From Rossellomorea sp. BNER (GTDB taxonomy: Bacteria > Bacillota > Bacilli > Bacillales > Bacillaceae_B), in NCBI GenBank assembly GCA_024213275.1, contig JANAVG010000026.1, forward strand, positions 1 through 44,771: a DNA stretch of 44,771 nucleotides. The letters are read 5' to 3'. Positions 1 to 6,442 of the stretch are shown one piece after another; the first letter of the stretch is position 1, and each line of letters starts with the position of its first letter. Under the pieces are notes generated by a model. It worked only from the letters and a program-made list of their open reading frames with translations, did not search any database and was not told the DNA's origin. Position numbers and translations under genes: made by a program.

Positions 1-57
1 TTCAGCGCCAATGGTAGTTGGGGGATCTCCCCCTGTGAGAGTAGGACATTGCCAGGC
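1..57 (+). rRNA. rrf: 5S rRNA, 3' end (5' part lies outside the window)
   Basis: This is the last half of a 5S rRNA. It contains the helix IV/V region, with a G-run and C-run hairpin, followed by the conserved TGTGAGAGTAGGACA block typical of Bacillus 5S and the closing GCCAGGC end. It marks the end of an rRNA operon on the plus strand. A terminator follows 12 nt later. Confidence 0.93.
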
Positions 58-68
58 AAATAGGAAAA

Positions 69-97
69 GAGTAGCCCGTAAAGGTTACTCTTTTTTT
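69..97 (+). terminator. rRNA operon terminator
   Basis: GAGTAGCC and GGTTACTC form an 8-bp stem around a 6-nt loop (one G-U pair) and are followed by seven T residues. It sits directly after the 5S rRNA and should end the rRNA transcript. Confidence 0.9.
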
Positions 98-160
98 GTG
101 TGCTTAAAATAAAAACCCGCAAGGGTGTTCAAAGTGTTTTGTAGAAGCAGTAGCCTCATT

Positions 161-279
161 CAAGGCAGAGCGAGGGTTTCGAGGAGCGAGGAGGTCGAGG
201 ACGCGAACGAAAGAAGACCGGAGTGGGGGTTACCCCACGAGGATCTGAAAGAGAGAAGCGGACGAAGAGATCCGAAGCT
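161..279. repeat. GA-rich element between the two 5S tails
   Basis: This is a purine-rich stretch of about 120 bp with many GAGGAGCGAGG and GAACGAAAGAAG type words. It includes a perfect 6-bp hairpin (GTGGGG, loop GTTA, CCCCAC) at 223-238. It lies between the 5S terminator and the truncated 5S copy. A diverged relative is recognisable at 439-545. It reads open in two frames only because stops are rare in this composition. I recall similar purine-rich words near rRNA operons in other Bacillaceae but cannot confirm that here. Confidence 0.55.
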
Positions 280-295
280 CATCGGAAGCCGTAGC

Positions 296-349
296 CAGCG
301 CCAATGGGAGTTGGGGGATCCCCCCTGTGAGAGTAGGACATTGCCAGGC
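296..349 (+). pseudogene. Truncated duplicate of the 5S rRNA 3' end
   Basis: The sequence from CAGCGCCAATGG to GCCAGGC repeats positions 4-57 almost exactly, with one substitution (ATGGT to ATGGG) and a 1-nt shorter hairpin loop. The 5' half of a 5S rRNA is missing: upstream is the GA-rich element instead. It cannot fold as a 5S rRNA. It probably arose by duplication or unequal recombination at the end of the rRNA operon. Confidence 0.85.
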
Positions 350-360
350 AAATAGGAAAA

Positions 361-387
361 GAGTAGCCCGAGAAGGTTACTCTTTTT
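361..387 (+). terminator. Duplicated rRNA-type terminator
   Basis: GAGTAGCC, a CGAGAA loop and GGTTACTC with six T residues copy the terminator at 69-97, apart from changes in the loop. It was carried along with the truncated 5S copy. Confidence 0.85.
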
Positions 388-438
388 TGCATTTTCAAAT
401 CTTAAACCATGATACTATGTTTTGAGTAATGTCTCGAC

Positions 439-545
439 CAAGCCAGAGGAAAGGTTTCATAGAAGTCAAGAACGGGTTCGTGAAAAAAGATGGAGTAGGG
501 TACCATGAAGTATGGATAAAGAGAAACGGTCGATAAAATCCGAAT
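439..545. repeat. Diverged copy of the GA-rich element
   Basis: By eye this aligns with 161-279 along its length. Shared anchors are CAAGSCAGAG at the start, AGGTTTC, GGAGTRGG, AAAGAGAAACGG-like and AATCCGAA at the end. The copy is shorter and more AT-rich, as expected of an old, decaying duplicate. Confidence 0.45.
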
Positions 546-852
546 TATTTCGTGAAAAAATAAGGTTTTTTATAATATAGTCCGATTTTTCATCTGCTTT
601 AGTTTAGGTTGAATGAAAAGGATTTTTCATAAAAATTTGCCCATTCGAAGGGATTTAACCGTTTATTCTTAATTCTATTTTCAACTTTAGTAGTTTTATT
701 CTCAACTTTCCCCCTTTTATCGATTTCTTGACGCAACACGACATTAATCGACCAAAGGGATGACCAGTTTTGAATTTAAAAAGTAATTCCTACATACTCT
801 TTAATCGAAGATAGAGAAAGTTTTTTAAAACACAAAAAAGCAAATTGAACAG
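546..852. other. AT-rich intergenic stretch without a recognisable gene
   Basis: No open frame with a ribosome binding site and no structured RNA family is recognisable. A short inverted repeat (ATGAAAA GGA TTTTTCAT) lies near 612-629. Otherwise nothing was identified. Confidence 0.6.
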
Positions 853-971
853 GAGGGACTGTTCAAAAAGGATCCGGAACCACTTGTTTGTCCATATATA
901 GAAGATGCCTTGAGGGTTTCTTCTACATACTGAAATCGTGGTTCCTGACATCTTGGTTTTTGAACAGCCTC
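853..971 (-). repeat. Hairpin repeat element, copy A
   Basis: The outer arms are GAGGGACTGTTCAAAAA (853-869) and TTTTTGAACAGCCTC (957-971). The inner arms are GGAACCAC (876-883) and GTGGTTCC (938-945). Read on the minus strand, the inner 80 nt match copy B at 30530-30609, sharing TGTCAGGAACCACGA, TTCTATATATGGAC-like and GTGGTTCCGGATC blocks. The outer arms differ in sequence between copies but pair within each copy. It lies just past the stop codon of sspH on the minus strand and may act as its terminator. Confidence 0.75.
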
Positions 972-980
972 TTTTTAAAA

Positions 981-1160
981 TTACTCTTCTTCAAGACTTT
1001 CAATATCGACGATTGTTCTTTCCTCTAGAGGTCCTCTTAGATGGACAGTGGCTGTTTTTCCATCTTCATTTAGTTGATCGATCCATACAGAACTATCGTT
1101 ATATTTGACTTCGATGTCAGCTGATGAAGATAAGATTTGTTTAACACGATTTACGTTCAC
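981..1160 (-). CDS. sspH: Small acid-soluble spore protein H-type
   Basis: This encodes 59 residues, the usual length of the SspH family. The N-terminus MNVNRVKQIL and the later VKYNDSSVWIDQLNEDG and TATVHLRG segments match the family pattern (MNxxRAKEIL, VxYxGxxVxIxxVxE, TARVxxL). SspH proteins are minor SASPs made in the forespore and deposited in the spore core. Their exact role is not well defined. The start is GTG: AGGAG (complement of 1170-1174) lies 9 nt upstream and no in-frame ATG fits. It is transcribed away from yebE and ends 9 nt before the hairpin element at 853-971. The assignment is by remembered family pattern. Confidence 0.85.
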   Translation of the reverse strand: MNVNRVKQILSSSADIEVKYNDSSVWIDQLNEDGKTATVHLRGPLEERTIVDIESLEEE

Positions 1161-1263
1161 TAATGCTCACTCCTAATATATAGTCGCTTTAGTTTATCTA
1201 AATAAAGGAAAGATTATTCCATGCTGGAAGAATCAATCACAACCCTCTACCTTCAAATAATTT

Positions 1264-1300
1264 CCAGTAAATTTTTTGAAGGAATTATGTAGTTTACTGG
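1264..1300. promoter_or_regulatory. Inverted repeat between sspH and yebE
   Basis: CCAGTAAA (1264-1271) and TTTACTGG (1293-1300) are perfect 8-bp arms 21 nt apart, in the divergent gap between sspH and yebE. A related word, CTAGTAAAA, follows at 1320. It could be an operator or a weak hairpin. No regulator can be named. Confidence 0.35.
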
Positions 1301-1380
1301 TTCGCAAATGGAGTATTTTCTAGTAAAATAAATACTTAATTTGAGCATGCTATTATTAGGGATATGAGGGGGATAATTCT

Positions 1381-1953
1381 TTGCTAGAAAACAGCTATGT
1401 TATGGTTGCCATTATTCTCATTATTAACGTTGTGTATGTTTCCTTTTTTACGATTAGAATGATTCTGACTTTGAAAGGTTATCGATATGTGGCTGCATTT
1501 GTAAGTATGATTGAAGTGGTCATTTATGTGGTTGGTTTAGGGCTTGTTTTGGATAATCTAAATCAAATTCAGAATTTAGTAGCGTATGCTGTTGGTTACG
1601 GTCTAGGTGTTATTGTCGGGATGAAAATTGAAGAAAAGCTTGCTCTTGGTTATATAACGGTTAATGTGATAACGAAAGAATATGATCGGAATTTACCCCA
1701 TGAGTTAAGATCAAAGGGATACGGAGTAACGAATTGGGCAGCGAATGGTCTTGAAGGAGATCGTATGGCATTGCAAATCCTCACTCCGAGAAAATATGAA
1801 ATGAAGCTATATCAAACGATTAAGGAACTGGATCCTAAAGCGTTTATGATTGCCTATGAGCCTAAGGCCATTCACGGAGGTTTTTGGGTGAAATCAGTGA
1901 GAAAAATGCGTAAAGGGAAGTTGAAGGAAAATGAGCAAAAAGAAGATGTTTGA
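1381..1953 (+). CDS. yebE: YebE, UPF0316/DUF2179 membrane protein
   Basis: This is a 190-residue protein of the family of B. subtilis YebE (about 184 residues). Three hydrophobic segments (about residues 6-29, 34-57 and 62-80) form the membrane part, which contains YVSFFTIRMILTLKG and VGMKIEEKLALGY. A soluble DUF2179 domain follows (about 85-175) with the conserved GYGVTNW, GLEGDR and LDPKAF segments. The function is unknown; DUF2179 is thought to be a small sensory or ligand-binding domain. The start is TTG with a strong GAGGGGG site 8 nt upstream. The last 23 nt overlap yebG, so the two are probably co-transcribed, as upstream of purE in B. subtilis. Confidence 0.92.
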   Translation: MLENSYVMVAIILIINVVYVSFFTIRMILTLKGYRYVAAFVSMIEVVIYVVGLGLVLDNLNQIQNLVAYAVGYGLGVIVGMKIEEKLALGYITVNVITKEYDRNLPHELRSKGYGVTNWAANGLEGDRMALQILTPRKYEMKLYQTIKELDPKAFMIAYEPKAIHGGFWVKSVRKMRKGKLKENEQKEDV

Positions 1954-2125
1954 AGTAGAAGAAAATGAAACGATCGAAATGTGTCTAGAAAGAATGAATA
2001 ATGAAGGATATATGCCTGTAAGAAGAATGGAAAAACCGATGTTTAAGGAAGAAAAGGTAAATGGTAAATCGGAATTTGTTCCTGCGAGACAGAAAATTGT
2101 CTTTGAAGGAAAGAAAATAGATTAA
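1931..2125 (+). CDS. yebG: YebG, NETI-motif protein
   Basis: This is a 64-residue soluble, charged protein. The ENETIEMCLERM segment near the N-terminus is the NETI motif that defines the family, followed by GYMPVRRMEKP. No biochemical function is known to me. The gene starts inside the end of yebE in another frame, with AAGGA upstream of ATG, so translation is likely coupled to yebE. It ends 4 nt before the first PurR box of the purine operon, matching the B. subtilis arrangement yebE-yebG-purE. Confidence 0.9.
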   Translation: MSKKKMFEVEENETIEMCLERMNNEGYMPVRRMEKPMFKEEKVNGKSEFVPARQKIVFEGKKID

Positions 2126-2129
2126 AATA

Positions 2130-2164
2130 CGAACGATAATTTTCTGACATTTATTGAATGTTCG
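2130..2164. promoter_or_regulatory. Paired PurR operator (PurBoxes) of the pur operon
   Basis: CGAAC (2130-2134) and GTTCG (2160-2164) stand in opposite orientation with 25 nt between them, each in an AT-rich setting. This is the layout of the two PurBoxes in front of B. subtilis purE. PurR represses there when PRPP is low. The second box lies 8 nt upstream of the -35 element. Confidence 0.8.
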
Positions 2165-2172
2165 ATTTTTCG

Positions 2173-2201
2173 TTGACGTATTCACGGACGCTTGTTAATA
2201 T
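2173..2201 (+). promoter_or_regulatory. Sigma-A promoter of the pur operon
   Basis: The -35 is TTGACG (2173-2178) and the -10 is TAATAT (2196-2201), with a 17-nt spacer. The start of transcription should lie near 2208, just ahead of the riboswitch. Position relative to the PurBoxes matches the B. subtilis operon. Confidence 0.8.
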
Positions 2202-2219
2202 AAAGGTAACAAGGATACA

Positions 2220-2291
2220 CCCTCATATAATCTTGGGAATATGGCCCATAAGTTTCTACCCTATCACCAATAATTGATAGGACTATGAGGG
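2220..2291 (+). promoter_or_regulatory. Purine riboswitch aptamer, guanine-type
   Basis: P1 is formed by CCCTCATA and TATGAGGG. The conserved core includes AATATGG in the P2 loop, CCCATAAGTTTCTACC, and P3 CTATCA/TGATAG closed by a CCAATAAT loop, then GGACTATG. The specificity base in GACTATG is C (2283), which pairs with guanine; adenine switches have U here. Ligand binding should favour the terminator at 2357-2409 and switch the pur operon off when guanine or hypoxanthine is present. Confidence 0.95.
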
Positions 2292-2356
2292 AAAGTAGCG
2301 GTCTGTGGATATAGGGCGGATTCTCTTTTTAAAGAGGATAACGCTGCATGAAAAAA

Positions 2357-2409
2357 TCCCCAGCCTAACTGCTTTCTCTTAGGAGAGACAGTTTGGCTGG
2401 GGGTTTTTT
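2357..2409 (+). terminator. Riboswitch-controlled terminator of the pur leader
   Basis: CCCCAGCC plus AACTG pair with CAGTT plus GGCTGGGG around an inner TCTC/GAGA helix, followed by six T residues. It is the expression platform of the purine riboswitch and decides whether transcription enters purE. Confidence 0.9.
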
Positions 2410-2427
2410 ATTCGACAAAATTCGGGT

Positions 2428-2440
2428 GGTGCCAGGCACC
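2428..2440. repeat. GGTGCCAGGCACC palindrome before purE
   Basis: This 13-nt palindrome lies between the leader terminator and the purE ribosome binding site. The same type of word (GTACCAGGCACC, GTACCAGGTACC) is tandemly repeated at 36343-36461. It looks like a dispersed short palindrome rather than part of the riboswitch. Confidence 0.6.
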
Positions 2441-2459
2441 ATAGTTTGGGGGATGCGCT

Positions 2460-2939
2460 GTGATTGGTGTGATTATGGGGAGTACGTCAGATTGGGAAAC
2501 GATGAGGTTAGCGTGTGGGGTGCTAGATGAGTTGGAAGTGCCTTATGAAAAGAAGGTCGTGTCCGCACATCGTACACCTGATTATATGTTTACTTATGCA
2601 GAGTCTGCTCGTGAAAGAGGATTAAAGGTCATTATCGCAGGAGCAGGCGGAGCGGCTCATTTACCAGGAATGGTCGCTGCGAAGACGACATTACCAGTCA
2701 TTGGAGTTCCCGTTAAATCGAAGACTCTTAACGGTATAGATTCTTTATACTCTATTGTACAGATGCCAGGAGGAATCCCGGTTGCCACGGTAGCCATTGG
2801 AAACGCGGGAGCAACGAATGCTGGATTACTAGCTGCTCAAATTCTTTCCATTGAAGATGGAAAGTTGGCAGAGCGTTTGGAACAAAGAAGGGAAGCACTT
2901 AAACAAAAAGTATTAGAAAGCAGTGATGACCTTGACTAA
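2460..2939 (+). CDS. purE: N5-carboxyaminoimidazole ribonucleotide mutase, PurE
   Basis: Class I PurE moves the carboxylate of N5-CAIR from nitrogen to carbon to give CAIR, in the step after PurK. At 159 residues it is close to the 162 of B. subtilis. The GSTSDW phosphate-binding segment (residues 7-12), the SAHRTP motif with the catalytic His37, and AGAGGAAHLPGM are all present. The start is GTG: GGGGGA lies about 7 nt upstream, and the nearby ATG at 2453 is out of frame. It is the first gene of the operon and overlaps purK by 17 nt. Confidence 0.97.
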   Translation: MIGVIMGSTSDWETMRLACGVLDELEVPYEKKVVSAHRTPDYMFTYAESARERGLKVIIAGAGGAAHLPGMVAAKTTLPVIGVPVKSKTLNGIDSLYSIVQMPGGIPVATVAIGNAGATNAGLLAAQILSIEDGKLAERLEQRREALKQKVLESSDDLD

Positions 2940-4083
2940 AACAATTTACCCGGGACAAATGATAGGAATCATAGGCGGGGGGCAATTAGGAAGAATGATG
3001 GCCCTTTCTGCTAAAGAGGCAGGATTTCGGATTGGGGTGTTAGATCCGACACCTAATTCTCCATGCGGACAAGTAGCTGACTATGAAATAACTGCTGATT
3101 ATGATAATTATGATGCATTAGAACGTTTAGCAGATAAATGTGATGTGATCACGTTTGAGTTTGAAAATATAGATTATGAAGCACTAAAATGGCTTGCAAA
3201 AAAAGCCTATGTACCACAAGGGGCTGAGCTGATAAGAATCACTCAGAACCGAATTACAGAGAAAGAAGCGCTTGTGTATGCGGGTGTTTCTGTTGCACCT
3301 TATGCGGTGATCAACGACAAACAGGATATCTATGATAATATAGAAAAGCTTGGTTTTCCTTCTGTATTAAAGACAGCAAGAGGAGGATATGACGGTAAAG
3401 GTCAAATCGTTTTGAGGAACCAAGAGGATATAAATCGTACTGATGCCCTTTTACAAAACGGTCCTTGCGTATTGGAAAAGTGGATGAACTTTGACAAAGA
3501 AATATCTGTGGTTATAACAAGAAACCCGAATGGCGAGATGACCTATTTTCCTGTAGGCGAAAATATTCACCGAGACAATATTCTTCATCAAACCATTGTT
3601 CCGGCTAGAATAAGTGAGGAAGTAAAGGAAAAAGCTATTCATATAGCACAGCGAGTCTCAGAAACACTGGATTTAGTTGGTACACTGGCGATTGAAATGT
3701 TTCTCGACTTCGAGGGTGAAGTTTATGTGAATGAGCTAGCCCCACGTCCGCATAATTCGGGGCATTATTCGATTGAAGCTTGTGAAACCTCACAATTTGC
3801 GCAGCATATTCGTGCCGTTTGTAATTGGCCGTTGAAAAGTACAAACCTTAATAAACCAGCCGTGATGGTTAATTTATTAGGAGAGCACCTCGAAGAATTA
3901 ACGAAGCAAATTCCAACTCGTCCAGACTGGTCGATTCATTTATATGGAAAAGAAGTTCCTAAAGAAAAGAGAAAGATGGGGCATGTAACCATTTTGACAG
4001 AAGATATGGAACATACGCTTTCCGAAGTGAACGAATCTGGAATCTGGAATGCGCAAGAAAAGATCGGAGGAAACGTAAAATGA
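2923..4083 (+). CDS. purK: N5-carboxyaminoimidazole ribonucleotide synthase, PurK
   Basis: PurK is the ATP-grasp enzyme that carboxylates AIR with bicarbonate and ATP to N5-CAIR, which is handed to PurE. It has 386 residues. The pre-ATP-grasp nucleotide fold begins with GIIGGGQLGRMM (about residues 15-26). KTARGGYDGKGQ is the glycine-rich ATP loop and NELAPRPHNSGHYS is the metal and phosphate site. ATG 2923 and ATG 2926 are adjacent; comparison with B. subtilis (MSKQIIYPG) does not separate them. There is no good ribosome binding site, which fits coupled translation from purE. It overlaps purB by 4 nt (ATGA). Confidence 0.96.
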   Translation: MMTLTKTIYPGQMIGIIGGGQLGRMMALSAKEAGFRIGVLDPTPNSPCGQVADYEITADYDNYDALERLADKCDVITFEFENIDYEALKWLAKKAYVPQGAELIRITQNRITEKEALVYAGVSVAPYAVINDKQDIYDNIEKLGFPSVLKTARGGYDGKGQIVLRNQEDINRTDALLQNGPCVLEKWMNFDKEISVVITRNPNGEMTYFPVGENIHRDNILHQTIVPARISEEVKEKAIHIAQRVSETLDLVGTLAIEMFLDFEGEVYVNELAPRPHNSGHYSIEACETSQFAQHIRAVCNWPLKSTNLNKPAVMVNLLGEHLEELTKQIPTRPDWSIHLYGKEVPKEKRKMGHVTILTEDMEHTLSEVNESGIWNAQEKIGGNVK

Positions 4084-5378
4084 TTGAACGTTATACACGC
4101 CCGGAGATGGGAGCAATATGGACTGAAGAAAATCGCTTTCAAGCATGGCTTGAAGTAGAGATTTTAGCCTGTGAAGCTTGGGCAGAGCTTGGAGATATAC
4201 CAAAAGAAGACGTTGCCAAAATTAGAAAAAATGCAAGCTTTGATGTGAACCGCATTTTAGAAATTGAACAAGATACACGACATGATGTCGTTGCTTTTAC
4301 CCGTGCAGTGTCTGAAACATTAGGGGAAGAAAGAAAATGGGTACACTATGGACTTACTTCTACAGATGTAGTGGATACAGCGTTGTCGTACCTGTTGAAA
4401 CAAGCGAACTCCATCATCTTAAAAGACTTAGAGAATTTCATTGAAATTTTAAAAGAAAAAGCGAAAGCACATAAACATACGGTCATGATGGGTAGAACAC
4501 ATGGTGTCCATGCAGAGCCGACAACATTTGGTCTGAAGCTTGCCCTTTGGTATGAAGAAATGAAGCGTAATTTAGAGCGCTTCAAGCAGGCTTCTACTGG
4601 AGTCGAGTTCGGGAAGATTTCAGGAGCAGTCGGAACTTACGCAAATATTGATCCATTTGTTGAAAGCTATGTTTGTGAGAAACTAGGCATCCAGCCGGCA
4701 CCTGTTTCTACACAAACGCTGCAAAGAGATCGTCATGCACACTACATGGGTTCTCTTGCATTGATTGCAACTTCCATTGAGAAAATGTCGGTTGAAATCC
4801 GTGGTCTGCAAAAAAGTGAAACGCGTGAGGTAGAAGAGTTTTTCGCAAAGGGTCAAAAAGGATCATCGGCAATGCCGCATAAACGTAATCCTATTGGCTC
4901 TGAAAATATGACAGGGATGGCAAGAGTTATCCGCGGTTATATGATGACAGCTTATGAGAATGTGCCGCTATGGCATGAGCGAGATATCTCTCATTCATCT
5001 GCAGAAAGAGTGATCCTACCAGATGCAACAATCGCTTTGAACTACATGCTGAATCGCTTTAGTAATATCGTGAAAAACCTAACTGTCTTCCCGGAAAACA
5101 TGAAGAGAAACATGGATGCTTCTCTAGGGTTGATTTACTCGCAACGTGTTCTTCTAGCCCTTATCGATAAAGGGATGACACGTGAAGAAGCGTATGACAC
5201 GGTACAGCCGAAAGCAATGGAAGCGTGGGAGAATCAGGTTCCATTCCGTTCATTGATTGAAGCGGAAGAAGTCATTTCATCTAAGCTTTCTCCAGCTGAA
5301 ATCGATGATTGCTTCGATTACAATCATCACCTTAAGCATGTAGATACCATCTTTGACCGTTGTGGTTTAAACGATTAA
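4080..5378 (+). CDS. purB: Adenylosuccinate lyase, PurB
   Basis: PurB acts twice: it releases fumarate from SAICAR (to AICAR) and from adenylosuccinate (to AMP). It has 432 residues against 431 in B. subtilis and belongs to the aspartase/fumarase fold. The catalytic residues are at the expected numbers: His68 (TRHD), His141 (GRTHGVHAEP) and Ser262 in the signature loop GSSAMPHKRNP. It starts at the ATGA overlap with purK. It is followed by an 97-nt gap that contains a terminator-like hairpin before purC. Confidence 0.98.
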   Translation: MIERYTRPEMGAIWTEENRFQAWLEVEILACEAWAELGDIPKEDVAKIRKNASFDVNRILEIEQDTRHDVVAFTRAVSETLGEERKWVHYGLTSTDVVDTALSYLLKQANSIILKDLENFIEILKEKAKAHKHTVMMGRTHGVHAEPTTFGLKLALWYEEMKRNLERFKQASTGVEFGKISGAVGTYANIDPFVESYVCEKLGIQPAPVSTQTLQRDRHAHYMGSLALIATSIEKMSVEIRGLQKSETREVEEFFAKGQKGSSAMPHKRNPIGSENMTGMARVIRGYMMTAYENVPLWHERDISHSSAERVILPDATIALNYMLNRFSNIVKNLTVFPENMKRNMDASLGLIYSQRVLLALIDKGMTREEAYDTVQPKAMEAWENQVPFRSLIEAEEVISSKLSPAEIDDCFDYNHHLKHVDTIFDRCGLND

Positions 5379-5392
5379 TCACTTAATTTAAT

Positions 5393-5423
5393 AGGGAATG
5401 GCCATCAAGCCTTCCCTTTTTTT
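5393..5423 (+). terminator. Terminator-like hairpin between purB and purC
   Basis: AGGGAA and TTCCCT flank a GG...CC inner pair and an internal loop, followed by seven T residues. It lies inside the purine operon, 15 nt after purB. It could lower expression of the distal genes or stabilise the purEKB part of the mRNA. No second promoter is obvious before purC. Confidence 0.65.
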
Positions 5424-5475
5424 ATCCCAATATAGACAGAAGATTGCTAATCATTAAAACTTGGAGGTCTTTTTC

Positions 5476-6195
5476 ATGGAAAAAAGAGGTCTACTTTACG
5501 AGGGAAAAGCTAAGAAGATTTTCTCTACAACAGATGAGTTTACAGTTTGGATTGAATACAAAGATTCCGCAACCGCCTTCAACGGTGAGAAGAAAGAAAC
5601 GATTGAAGGAAAAGGAAGATTGAATAACCTGATTACAAGCTTACTCTTTGCTTCTTTAAAAGAAAAAGGGATCGAAAGTCATTTCATTAAACAAGTTTCA
5701 GATTATGAGCAACTGGTCAAACGTGTAGAAATTATTCCTCTAGAAGTCGTTGTCCGAAACATTGCGGCAGGAAGTTTAGCCAAAAGAATTGGTTGGGAAG
5801 AAGGAACACCTTTGAAAAGTCCTATTGTCGAATTCTACTACAAAGATGATGATCTCGGTGACCCGCTATTAACAGTCGATCATATCGAACAATTAGAGCT
5901 TGCTAGTCCAGAAGAATTGGACACTTTAAAAGAAATGGGCTTTAAGATTAATAACATTTTACAAGAGCTATTCAATGAAGTTGGCATTCAGTTAGTCGAT
6001 TTTAAGCTTGAGTTCGGGAAGGACATGGATGGGAAGATTCTACTTGCTGATGAGATCTCACCAGATACATGTCGTTTATGGGATAGAGAGACAGGACAAA
6101 AGCTTGATAAGGATGTTTTCAGACGAGACTTAGGTAGTTTAACAGATGTGTATTCTATTATTCTTACAAAATTAGGAGGAACCCAGCATGTATAA
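5476..6195 (+). CDS. purC: SAICAR synthetase, PurC
   Basis: PurC joins aspartate to CAIR using ATP to give SAICAR, the substrate of PurB. It has 239 residues (241 in B. subtilis). Hallmarks are LLYEGKAKKIF at the N-terminus, VVRNIAAGS, VDFKLEFG and DEISPDTCRLWD. A TTG at 5461 is in frame, but it coincides with the GGAGG ribosome binding site, so the ATG 9 nt further on is the real start. The end overlaps purS by 8 nt. Confidence 0.97.
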   Translation: MEKRGLLYEGKAKKIFSTTDEFTVWIEYKDSATAFNGEKKETIEGKGRLNNLITSLLFASLKEKGIESHFIKQVSDYEQLVKRVEIIPLEVVVRNIAAGSLAKRIGWEEGTPLKSPIVEFYYKDDDLGDPLLTVDHIEQLELASPEELDTLKEMGFKINNILQELFNEVGIQLVDFKLEFGKDMDGKILLADEISPDTCRLWDRETGQKLDKDVFRRDLGSLTDVYSIILTKLGGTQHV

Positions 6196-6442
6196 AGTTA
6201 AAGTTTATATCACATTAAGAGAGAGTGTACTAGATCCACAAGGAAAAGCGGTAAAACAATCGTTAAACAGCATGAACTTTCCAGAGGTAGAAGATGTTCG
6301 TATTGGAAAATACATGGAGCTTATGATCGCTCCAAGTGATAAAAGTGTTGAGGAAACAGTGAAAGAGATGTGTCACCGTTTACTAGCTAATCCAGTTATT
6401 GAAGATTACACCTATGAAATAGAGGAGAGTGTCACAAAATGA
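6188..6442 (+). CDS. purS: FGAM synthase subunit PurS
   Basis: PurS is the small subunit of the three-part FGAM synthase of Gram-positive bacteria and archaea. It brings PurQ and PurL together and helps ammonia pass between them. It is 84 residues long, the same as in B. subtilis, with the typical YKVKVYITLRESVLDPQG start. AGGAGG sits 7 nt before the ATG. The gene overlaps purC by 8 nt and purQ by 4 nt, which favours balanced production of the subunits. Confidence 0.96.
   Translation: MYKVKVYITLRESVLDPQGKAVKQSLNSMNFPEVEDVRIGKYMELMIAPSDKSVEETVKEMCHRLLANPVIEDYTYEIEESVTK

Noticed and set aside
125..355. Open frames on both strands across the duplicated 5S region (76 and 63 codons)
   Set aside because: They run through the GA-rich element and the truncated 5S copy, lack ribosome binding sites and end in the rRNA terminator sequence.
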